From Promethearchaeota archaeon (lineage in GTDB: Archaea; Asgardarchaeota; Lokiarchaeia; Sigyniarchaeales; SOKP01): a stretch of DNA of 64,000 bases. A program made the translations under genes and the position numbers. Shown here one piece after another: positions 55,563-62,928 of this stretch (positions within the stretch are counted from its first letter, which is position 1; the number at the start of each line of letters is the position of its first letter). The notes under the pieces are model-generated. The model was not told where the DNA came from. It worked only from the letters and a program-made list of their open reading frames with translations, and searched no databases. Where the stretch lies: positions 124,001-188,000 of the forward strand of contig JAEOTA010000018.1 in assembly GCA_016840085.1 (NCBI GenBank), given 5' to 3'.

Positions 55563-57065
55563 ATGGATAAAAAAAAGATTCCAATTATTGTAGGAGCAGC
55601 ACAGTTTACACAACGTAAAGGTACTTCCAAACCTTTAGACCCACTTAGTTTAATGGTTAAAACCAGTCTACATGCTATCAAAGATACGGAAGCAGAAAAT
55701 TTAGTAGAGTATGTTGATGCAATTTACATGATAAATATTAATTCATGGTCGTATGAGGATGCACCAGGAGAACTTTCTGCAAAACTGGGTATAAAAACTG
55801 TTGAAAAGATATATTTGCCTGATGGGGGGCATTCGCCTCAGATGTTGGTAAATAGAGCCGCAAAAGATATAACCTCTGGTAAACAGAGCTGCATTTTAAT
55901 TGTTGGGGGCGAGGCTGCATATTCCATATTTAAAACTTTTAAAAATCAGCAACCGCAACATTGGCCAGAAAAGAAAGACCCAAAATATATAGAACAAAAG
56001 CTATTTGAATATACCAATGAATTTGAAAAAAAATATGGATTTAGGTGGGCACTACTCACATACGCTATTTTCGAAAGTGCATTGCGTTCATCCTCTGGAC
56101 GAAGTCCTAAGGAGCATAGAATGTACCTAGGAAAACTCTTTGAACAATTTTCTAAGTATGTTGAAAAAAATTCTTTTAGTTGGACCCAACACCCCTATAA
56201 TGCAGAAGAAATTATAACTCCCACTCCTGAGAATCGTTATATAGAATATCCATATACAAAACGTATGTGTGCAAACTTTTTTGTAGATCAATCTGCTTCT
56301 GTTATAATTACAAGTGAAGAAATTGCTAAAATGCTTAATATAGAATGCAATAAATGGGTATATTTAATGGGAGGAGCAGACTTGCATAATATACCTAAAG
56401 TTATTCGACGCCCACGACTTGATACCTCTCCTGCGGTAAAAGAAGCATCTCGACTTGCTTTAGAGCAAGCAGGGCTCACACTTAAAGATATAGATGCTTT
56501 TGATTTGTATAGCTGCTTTCCTTCTATAGTGGAGATAATTATGAATGAACTGGGGATAAGTGAGGAGGATCCTCGTGATTTGACAATTACAGGAGGCCTT
56601 CCATATTTCGGAGGGCCGTTAAGCGTTTATTCTTTACATGCAATTGTTAAGGCTGTAGAATTAATTCGTAATAATCCTTCCTTAAAAATAATGATTGTGG
56701 CAAATGGAGGATATAACACGATACAATCCATTGGAATTTATGGTTCTAAAACCCCTAAAATCCTTTGGGGTGTACGTGATGACTCTAAAATACAAGAATC
56801 TATTCTAGAAAAATCTTTACCTCCACCAGTTGAAAAGGCGAATGGCCTACTTACTATTGAAGGATATACAATTATTTATAATCGCGAAGGTCAACCAGAA
56901 CGCGGAATTTTGATTGGAACTCTTGAAAATGGGCATCGTACACTCGCCATTATGAATGGGACAAGCCTACTTTTAACTCTAGAAACTCAAGAACTAGTCG
57001 GAAGAACTTTTATGATTCAGTATGATTCCAATGTTGATAGAAATATAGTTATCTCTATAGATTAA
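55563..57065 (+). CDS. Thiolase-fold protein with C-terminal OB-like domain
   Basis: The 500-residue protein is of the acetyl-CoA acetyltransferase-like type with a long C-terminal extension. It reads LPDGGHSPQMLVNRAAKDI where the nucleophile should be, and GGLPYFGGPLSVYSLHAIVKAV where other thiolases have NPSGG...GHPxGATG. The C-terminal ~90 residues (LLTIEGYTIIYNREGQPERG and ILIGTLENGHRTLAIMN) look like an OB fold, which may replace a separate DUF35 partner. It is monocistronic, convergent with cassette B. No classical catalytic Cys is seen at the usual place. Confidence 0.78.
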   Translation: MDKKKIPIIVGAAQFTQRKGTSKPLDPLSLMVKTSLHAIKDTEAENLVEYVDAIYMININSWSYEDAPGELSAKLGIKTVEKIYLPDGGHSPQMLVNRAAKDITSGKQSCILIVGGEAAYSIFKTFKNQQPQHWPEKKDPKYIEQKLFEYTNEFEKKYGFRWALLTYAIFESALRSSSGRSPKEHRMYLGKLFEQFSKYVEKNSFSWTQHPYNAEEIITPTPENRYIEYPYTKRMCANFFVDQSASVIITSEEIAKMLNIECNKWVYLMGGADLHNIPKVIRRPRLDTSPAVKEASRLALEQAGLTLKDIDAFDLYSCFPSIVEIIMNELGISEEDPRDLTITGGLPYFGGPLSVYSLHAIVKAVELIRNNPSLKIMIVANGGYNTIQSIGIYGSKTPKILWGVRDDSKIQESILEKSLPPPVEKANGLLTIEGYTIIYNREGQPERGILIGTLENGHRTLAIMNGTSLLLTLETQELVGRTFMIQYDSNVDRNIVISID

Positions 57066-57183
57066 TTAACTATTTTCTTGAAATTTGAGAATAATTCCTA
57101 AAATATTTTCATAAAACATGTTTGTTATATTTAAATTATTATTCCTTTTTTTAAACGCAAAATGAGTATCTTTTCAAATTAAT

Positions 57184-57193
57184 AAAAAAAAAA
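57184..57193 (-). terminator. T-run (leftward) after cassette B
   Basis: Ten A on the plus strand read as T10 on the minus strand, about 35 bases past the stop of the last DUF35 gene of cassette B. It is the mirror of the T11 run after cassette A. Confidence 0.4.
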
Positions 57194-57228
57194 TTTTGTA
57201 AAATAGTATTTTTAATTTCTTCGATTTT

Positions 57229-57738
57229 TCACTCTTCTTTCTTATTAAGTTCAATGCTAGGATCTTCAATAGGTTCATAATGATCAATGTCTAACCATTG
57301 ACCTTTTCTTTCTTTAGCCCAAACGACCTTTAAAGGCATTCCAATATACACTGAACGAAAATCGATTTCAGGTGGGAGGTTATGTAACCACACTGTATCT
57401 GCACCGTCTTGGCGAACTGCTATTATTGGACGTGGTTTCTCTCGCAATTTATCGTTTGGGTCATATGTGGCCGATGCAGTAGCAACTGAAGCAGTCTCAG
57501 GTAATCTGACCCATTGATCGGGTTTAACTAGGCATCTACCGCAGATTAATCTAGGCGGGAACGATACTGTATTACACGATCTGCATTTCAAACCTAAGAT
57601 GAGTCCATCTTTTAATCCCTTCAGAAAAACTTTTGTTCTTGATAAATTGAATTTATATTTATATAATGCAAGATTCCAGCTCCCAGGCATCGTTTTTGTT
57701 CTTTTATATTCCTTTTTAATATATTCTGGTAATGGCAT
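57229..57738 (-). CDS. DUF35 zinc-ribbon/OB-fold protein, last gene of cassette B
   Basis: The 169-residue DUF35 protein has the basic N-terminal extension (YIKKEYKRTKTMPGSWNLAL), zinc ribbon C52/C55/C66/C69 (CRSCNTVSFPPRLICGRC) and an OB-fold (ATASATYDPND, PIIAVRQDGADTVWL, YIGMPLKVVW). It matches the last gene of cassette A (41673) in order, length and motifs such as RTKTMPxSW and the CLVKPDQW/CLVKPDRW segment. It ends in the acidic tail HYEPIEDPSIE. Partner of the thiolase-fold gene 14 bases upstream. Confidence 0.88.
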   Translation of the reverse strand: MPLPEYIKKEYKRTKTMPGSWNLALYKYKFNLSRTKVFLKGLKDGLILGLKCRSCNTVSFPPRLICGRCLVKPDQWVRLPETASVATASATYDPNDKLREKPRPIIAVRQDGADTVWLHNLPPEIDFRSVYIGMPLKVVWAKERKGQWLDIDHYEPIEDPSIELNKKEE

Positions 57739-57752
57739 TTTTTTATCTTACC

Positions 57753-58994
57753 TCACTTGAATTTTCTTTGTGGCTCATCAGACATGACCACATGGGTAAT
57801 TAAATTAATAGACCCTCCCCAACCGTGTCCTACTGCAGTATGAATCGTTTTAGGTACTTGATTACCAGCCTTTCCCATGATTTGTAGAGCTGCTTCAGCG
57901 GGTCTTTCCATGGCAGAAGCTCCAATTGCATTGGTAGAATTAACACCTCCAGAACAATTTATGGGTAATTCTCCATTAAACGCAGTAACTCCATTTCTAT
58001 AAGCTTCTGGAGCGGTATTTTCTTCAAAAAGCCCAATTCTTTCAACCCACATCAATTCTTGGTTTGGAAATGGAGAATAAACTTCTGCATAATCAATCTC
58101 TTTATTAGGAAAAGAAATTCCTGCTTGACCATATGCAACTTCAGCTGATTTCATTGCTCCTAGTTGCTCACACGGATCAACCTGTCCAGCACCTCCACAA
58201 TCAATTCCTATAATAGCTGATTCATTGCTATAACTAGCAACACCGTTAATATAAACAGGAATATCTACTATTTGTCTTGCTTTTTCTTCGGTTGTAATTA
58301 ACATGGCACAAGCTCCATCAGAAGTTGGACATACCATCCCAAATCTTAAAGGATATGATATATATGGAGTATCTAATACATCCTCTATAGTAATTGTTGG
58401 CATTTTTAAATGAGTCCACCAATTTTTTGCAGCATTTCTTCTATTTTGGACAACTACTCGGGCGAGATCTTCTTCTGTTGCTCTACTCCGTCTCATATAA
58501 TTCATAGCTTGGTAAGAAGCAACTCCTATCGCTGCTCCTGCACCAAAATTAGCTAGCAATCTATCATAAGTATACCCAATATAAGGAAAAATTGAGAACT
58601 CACCTAAACCTACTGATCCTAAACCTACCGAAGTATCACCACACGATTGTTGTTCAAAACCAACTACCAAAACCATATCATGTATTCCTGATGCGACGCT
58701 ATAGTATCCAGCGATAGTAACAGACCCACCTGTTGTTCCTCCGGTAGTTACTCTTAACATTGGTTTATTATAAGCAGCCATATGATCCCCCATCCACAAC
58801 TCAGGTATATTAGCACCTTCAAAAGCAGGCATGTTACCATTTACGAGCGCATCTATATCCTTCCAATCTACATTAGTTTTCTTCAGACAGTCTTCTATAG
58901 CTTCGTTTACTAGTTCCGCCATATTGACATCTGATCGTTTTGAAGCATGCTCGCTAAAACCACAGCTTATTATTGCTGGTTGTACTTTTGACAT
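57753..58994 (-). CDS. Thiolase-fold protein B2
   Basis: The 413-residue protein is the paralogue of the 40406 gene. It has the same cysteine-less LRVTTGGTTGGSVTIAGYYS, the Asn-for-His GVNSTNAIGASAMERP and the loop TAVGHGWGGSINLI. Long blocks such as ISCGFSEHASKRSDVNMAEL and VYSPFPNQELMWVERIGLFE are nearly identical to A2. The conserved loss of Cys and His in both copies argues for a shared, altered activity. The ATG lies seven bases behind GGTGA. Stop of the previous gene is directly adjacent (58995). Confidence 0.8.
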   Translation of the reverse strand: MSKVQPAIISCGFSEHASKRSDVNMAELVNEAIEDCLKKTNVDWKDIDALVNGNMPAFEGANIPELWMGDHMAAYNKPMLRVTTGGTTGGSVTIAGYYSVASGIHDMVLVVGFEQQSCGDTSVGLGSVGLGEFSIFPYIGYTYDRLLANFGAGAAIGVASYQAMNYMRRSRATEEDLARVVVQNRRNAAKNWWTHLKMPTITIEDVLDTPYISYPLRFGMVCPTSDGACAMLITTEEKARQIVDIPVYINGVASYSNESAIIGIDCGGAGQVDPCEQLGAMKSAEVAYGQAGISFPNKEIDYAEVYSPFPNQELMWVERIGLFEENTAPEAYRNGVTAFNGELPINCSGGVNSTNAIGASAMERPAEAALQIMGKAGNQVPKTIHTAVGHGWGGSINLITHVVMSDEPQRKFK

Positions 58995-60131
58995 TTATTT
59001 CTCACCTCCTTCTAACACAAATAATACATTATTTTGAGCACAAAAACCTATTTGCCCGGTGGCAACAGCTTTTTTAACATCAGATATTTGGTGTCCTTCT
59101 GCTTCGCCTCGGATTTGCTTAGCTGCTTCTACTATTCTTGTCAAACCACATGCACAAGGTGTGAAAGCGCTCATAGCTCCTCCAGAAGGATTTAAAACAG
59201 GACCATCATTTAATAAATATACACCTTTCCCCTTTTCACATAAACCAGTTGCTTCAGCTAAAATCACCTCTTCACATGCTGTATGCCCAAATATTTCAGC
59301 TACATCAATTTCATTTTTTGGATCATTTATTTCGGCTAGTTTGTACGCTTTTTCAGCAGCTTTTTCCATTGAAACACTAACGCTTAAATCTCTGTCACCT
59401 AAATAATATGTCTCTTGACAATGTCCAACGCCAGTTATCCATACTGGATTTTCTGTAATTTTTAAACTTTGTCTTTCTGGAGCAAGAATTAATGCAGTAG
59501 CACCATCACAAAGCATTGGATACATTAATTCCCTTAAAGGGGCACTTAAAACTTTGGAATTTAAAATGTCTTGAACGGTTATGCCGGCTTTCTGAGCATC
59601 TGGTAAAGCTAGGAGATTTTTAGATGAATTTTTTAAATTGTGTACAGCAATCTTCGCGATATCTTCTTCGGGGACTCTATAAGTTTTCATATAGGATTTC
59701 ATTTGAAGTCCACCTGCAGTATATGGATTCAATAGATTAATTTGTCTATCGAATGTAGGATCTGTTTCCAAAATTCTTGCTATCTCATAAGGGAAGCAAG
59801 AAGGCATGCTAAATCCGTAAATCATAGCCAACTTATGATTCCCAGAAAGAATCCTATATAAACCATACAATGCTGCATAAGCACCATCCATTTCTACTTT
59901 ACTTTCATCTTTCATGTATGCTCCACCTGCTTCCACTTTGAATGTGTTCGAAATTGTCTTACCATCGTAATAGTCGTTAGTGCACGAGACTACTGTTGTA
60001 ATATCTTTTCGTTTTAATTTTGCAGAATTTAAAGCGCCTTTTACAGCAGTGTATATCATTTCATATGGGCTCATCATCGCATCCAACTCAGGTTTTACTT
60101 GATAATAACCTACTATTCCTACTTTTTCCAT
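58995..60131 (-). CDS. Thiolase-fold protein B1, catalytic residues degenerate
   Basis: The 378-residue protein is the paralogue of the 39261 gene. It has SKVEMDGAYAALYGLYRILS (no Cys), GAMSAFTPCACGLTRIVEAA in place of GHPxGATG, and QIGFCAQNNVLFVLEGG at the end. Conserved with A1 are VVSCTNDYYDGKTISNTF/VVSATNDYYDGRTISNAL and a ITENPVWITGVGHCQETYYL block (in part). The ATG is seven bases behind a full GGAGGTG site. It is two bases downstream of the first DUF35 gene and directly abuts B2, so all four genes are one operon. Confidence 0.8.
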   Translation of the reverse strand: MEKVGIVGYYQVKPELDAMMSPYEMIYTAVKGALNSAKLKRKDITTVVSCTNDYYDGKTISNTFKVEAGGAYMKDESKVEMDGAYAALYGLYRILSGNHKLAMIYGFSMPSCFPYEIARILETDPTFDRQINLLNPYTAGGLQMKSYMKTYRVPEEDIAKIAVHNLKNSSKNLLALPDAQKAGITVQDILNSKVLSAPLRELMYPMLCDGATALILAPERQSLKITENPVWITGVGHCQETYYLGDRDLSVSVSMEKAAEKAYKLAEINDPKNEIDVAEIFGHTACEEVILAEATGLCEKGKGVYLLNDGPVLNPSGGAMSAFTPCACGLTRIVEAAKQIRGEAEGHQISDVKKAVATGQIGFCAQNNVLFVLEGGEK

Positions 60132-60133
60132 TG

Positions 60134-60613
60134 CTATACACCTCCAAATGGTTCAAATCCTTGAATGTCTTGCGGACGACCCATAGGATTATTTGCCCAT
60201 ACTACTTTCACCTTCATCTCCTCCCTTATATCTTCACCATTTACATTAATAATAGGTACTATCATGGCAGTATCAGCACCATCTAATTGAACCAACCCAA
60301 CTATTACACCATCTTTGCGTATTCTAATTTTCCTTTCTGAAATAATATAATTTGTCACAGTAAAGTTTTTTAAAGTTCCAATTTCAGGTAAATCTACAAA
60401 ATCTTCTGATTTTGCAAAACATATTCCACATCTATTTCTTGGTGGTACCATGACTCTACCACACTTGGAGCATTTTGTTCCAATAAATTTCTTGTTTTTC
60501 AAGCTTTCGAAGAATGCATCCATTACTAAGCCAACCCAAAAGTTAAACTCGGCACGTACTATACCACTTGTAATAAAAACATCTTTATCTTCTTTTAATA
60601 TATTTTTTGAAAT
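60134..60613 (-). CDS. DUF35 zinc-ribbon/OB-fold protein, first gene of cassette B; ATT start
   Basis: The first ATG (60523) falls inside the domain and would leave 129 residues. The 30 codons before it encode SGIVRAEFNFWVGLV, which matches GLIRAEFNFWVGQY of the cassette A paralogue (38784), so they are coding. They contain no ATG, GTG or TTG. ATT 60613 lies seven bases behind AGGTGA and gives MSKNILKEDKDVFITSGIVR, aligning with the start of the paralogue. Length becomes 159. Zinc ribbon: C48/C51/C62/C65. OB-fold: LKNFTVTNYIISERK, VIVGLVQLDGADTAMI. First gene of the cassette B operon. Confidence 0.88.
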   Translation of the reverse strand: MSKNILKEDKDVFITSGIVRAEFNFWVGLVMDAFFESLKNKKFIGTKCSKCGRVMVPPRNRCGICFAKSEDFVDLPEIGTLKNFTVTNYIISERKIRIRKDGVIVGLVQLDGADTAMIVPIINVNGEDIREEMKVKVVWANNPMGRPQDIQGFEPFGGV

Positions 60614-60993
60614 GATTATTTCACCTAATTACATTAAAAAAATTTGTTAATAATGTAGTTTAGGAATTTTGCTATTTATATGTTCATGAAGTAATTTAAA
60701 AAATGATCATATATCATAAAAAATTTTTCAGTAATTCGATTTCATATGATCTAGGACTCTTATTTATGAAAATAAATAAGATTACAAAAAAAAATCTAAA
60801 AATCCTTATGTTTTTCATAGATATCATTTATTTTTTTAAAAAAATATCACAAAAAAAAAGCTTAAATATAAATTCTATTATAAAATTGTTGTAAAAATTT
60901 AATAAATAAAGCTATAAGTGTCAATTTTTCAAATTAGGTTTTTTTTACTATGTCTAAACTAATAATTTAAGATAAGAAAGAGGTGTCATTTCT
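60614..60993. other. Divergent promoter region between cassette B and the coiled-coil gene
   Basis: These 380 bases are very A/T-rich. A 63-codon TTG-less frame at 60703-60894 is composed mostly of Ile, Lys and Phe and looks like translated AT-rich DNA, not a gene. A TATA-like TAAATATAAATTC at about 60863 could serve the rightward gene. A ribosome site (GAGGTG, 60980-60985) ends the stretch. Confidence 0.5.
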
Positions 60994-61695
60994 ATTTCTC
61001 AAGATGAAATGAAAGAATTAACAGAAAATCTTGATGAAAAAATAGTACAAAATTTACAAGAAAAAGTTTCCGAATATTCTGCTAAAATTAATGAACTTGC
61101 AGAAACTCTATCAAAAAAAAGTGAAGAATTAGAAAATCTGACAAAAAATCATAGTGATTTAAATTCTAAATTAGAAGAAGCAGAATTAAATTTAGAAAAT
61201 AAAGCGAGTGAACTTAATAAATTAAATTCGGAGATTTATGATTTAAAGAAGACTGTTTCTTTACAAGAGGACGAAATTAATAAATTAAATACAGAAGTTA
61301 ACGAATTGAAACAAAAAAATGAGGAACTAACCAATACACTCCAAGAAAAAGAAAAGAAAATAAAAGAATTAAACGATGGACTTACAGATAAAGAAAATCA
61401 AATCAAGGAACAAAATGATAGACTAACAGATAAAGAAAAAGTTATTGATGAACACAAAGCTAAATTAGAACAAGCTGAAGCAGAATTAGAAAAAGCTAAA
61501 ATAGAATTATCAGAGTTGAAACCTCAGGAACCGACAATATATACAAGTGAAGAAAGATTGATTTGCCCGCGCTGTGGTGCAAAAGGGAAAGATTTAAAAT
61601 CTGAAGAAGATAAAAGTAAAGTACTTGGATACGTTGGACATAGTCCTCTTTACGCTAAGAAGAATGTATGTAAAAAGTGTGGTTATGACTTCTAA
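60994..61695 (+). CDS. Coiled-coil protein with C-terminal zinc ribbon; ATT start likely
   Basis: Residues up to about 180 form an uninterrupted coiled coil rich in Glu, Lys, Leu and Asn, with an internal repeat (DGLTDKENQIKEQ then DRLTDKEKVIDEH). The end is a zinc ribbon: LICPRCGAKGKDLK and VCKKCGYDF, with GYVGHSPLYAKKNVC between. From ATG 61009 there are 228 residues, but the only Shine-Dalgarno (GAGGTG, 60980-60985) is 23 bases from that ATG and eight from in-frame ATT 60994 (ISQDEMKELTENL). I place the start there, giving 233 residues. Probably cytoplasmic; partner unknown. Confidence 0.75.
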   Translation: MSQDEMKELTENLDEKIVQNLQEKVSEYSAKINELAETLSKKSEELENLTKNHSDLNSKLEEAELNLENKASELNKLNSEIYDLKKTVSLQEDEINKLNTEVNELKQKNEELTNTLQEKEKKIKELNDGLTDKENQIKEQNDRLTDKEKVIDEHKAKLEQAEAELEKAKIELSELKPQEPTIYTSEERLICPRCGAKGKDLKSEEDKSKVLGYVGHSPLYAKKNVCKKCGYDF

Positions 61696-61843
61696 TTAAA
61701 TTATTTTATTTCTTTTTTAATCTATTTAACCTATACTTTATTTTACAATTAAAATTAAATAGAAAAAAATTTAGATAGCTTTTTTACTTCTAAAAAAGAA
61801 GATATAAACAATGTTAATTTTTATTTGTAAAGTGAGATAAGAG

Positions 61844-62866
61844 TTGATTAAAACAAGAATTACAGATAAATTTGGAATAAAATATCCAATTATTAGCGCT
61901 CCAATGGGTCCATTTTATACAACTAAATTGACTGTCGCTGTTTCTGAAGCTGGCGGACTTGGTGTTCTAAGCCACGTGACTTTACGAGGTAAAAATCCAG
62001 TAAAAGATTTTAAAGAACAATTAGATTATGTTATCGAACATACTGATAAACCATTTGGTTTAAATATAAGAACTGCTCGCATTCAAACTGATCATAAAGT
62101 ATTATTAAGAAAAATTCCTCAATGGCGTAAAGAAAACCCAAAACTTAGAGAACAATTAATTTATGGAGTAACCAGTGCTGGAGGTCCTCGAATTGCTGGA
62201 AAGATGTGGAAGGAAAAAGCACCTGACATGTATCACTTCCACGTTGGTCCCGCATTATGGTTAGTAGATAAAATAGTGGAATCTGGTTGTGATGGTATTG
62301 TAGCTACTGGAACAGAAGGAGGAGGTCATCAAAGCTATGAAGGGATCACTACATTGGTGTTGGTACAACAAGTTGCGCAAAAGTATCCTGAAAAATTGTT
62401 AGTAGCATGTGGAGGTTTTTCTAGCCCTGAAGGGGTAGCTGCGGGATTAGCTATGGGAGCTGATGCTATAGCAATGGGAACTCGATTTATTGCTTCTATT
62501 CAGAGTGAGTTTCATCAAAATTATAAGGATCTTATACCTCCTGCAACAGCTCGAGACACTATGCTCACAACTGGGGGATTTGGTCCCATTCGTTTATTAA
62601 AAAATAAGTATTGTTTAAAACATGGAAAAGTGATGGCTAAAGAAGATAAAATTTCTCAAGAGAGGGTTTATGAGATGGCTGAATATCTCGAAGACCTGCA
62701 TAGATATGAAATTGTCTATACTGAAGGAGATGTAGATAATGGGGCTATACCAGTAGGTCAAACATGTGGGTTAATTGATGCTATAATAGATGTAGATGAT
62801 ATTATAAGTGGGTTTACAAAAAAAGCTGAGGAATTATTAAAAAAAATATGCTCAAATATCTCTTAA
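61844..62866 (+). CDS. NPD/FabK-type FMN-dependent oxidoreductase (nitronate monooxygenase-like)
   Basis: The 340-residue TIM-barrel flavoprotein starts at TTG 61844. It has YPIISAPMGPFYTTKLTVAV, SEAGGLGVLSHVTL, PFGLNIRTARI, GCDGIVATGTEGGGHQSY (FMN phosphate/GGH motif) and LLVACGGFSSPEGVAAGLAM with a GADAIAMGTRFIAS end block. These mark 2-nitropropane dioxygenase-like and enoyl-ACP reductase II (FabK) enzymes. Near acyl-CoA genes an enoyl-thioester reductase role is as likely as nitronate oxidation. The sequence does not decide. Confidence 0.85.
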   Translation: MIKTRITDKFGIKYPIISAPMGPFYTTKLTVAVSEAGGLGVLSHVTLRGKNPVKDFKEQLDYVIEHTDKPFGLNIRTARIQTDHKVLLRKIPQWRKENPKLREQLIYGVTSAGGPRIAGKMWKEKAPDMYHFHVGPALWLVDKIVESGCDGIVATGTEGGGHQSYEGITTLVLVQQVAQKYPEKLLVACGGFSSPEGVAAGLAMGADAIAMGTRFIASIQSEFHQNYKDLIPPATARDTMLTTGGFGPIRLLKNKYCLKHGKVMAKEDKISQERVYEMAEYLEDLHRYEIVYTEGDVDNGAIPVGQTCGLIDAIIDVDDIISGFTKKAEELLKKICSNIS

Positions 62867-62916
62867 AAATATATTTTTTCTACTTTTTATAAAATATTAA
62901 ATAAAAAATTAAAATT

Positions 62917-62925
62917 AAAAAAAAA
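62917..62925 (-). terminator. T-run (leftward) after the acyl-CoA ligase gene
   Basis: Nine A on the plus strand read as T9 on the minus strand, directly after the stop of the ligase gene at 62929. It is a candidate U-tract terminator; the region is AT-rich, so confidence is low. Confidence 0.3.
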
Positions 62926-62928
62926 GTT

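Noticed and set aside
60150..60160. GGTTCAAATCC, like a tRNA T-loop
   Set aside because: It lies inside the DUF35 coding sequence and no acceptor or anticodon stem can be formed around it.
60703..60894. 63-codon open frame upstream of the coiled-coil gene
   Set aside because: Composition is mostly Ile, Lys, Phe and Asn as expected from translated AT-rich DNA; no ribosome site and no domain pattern.
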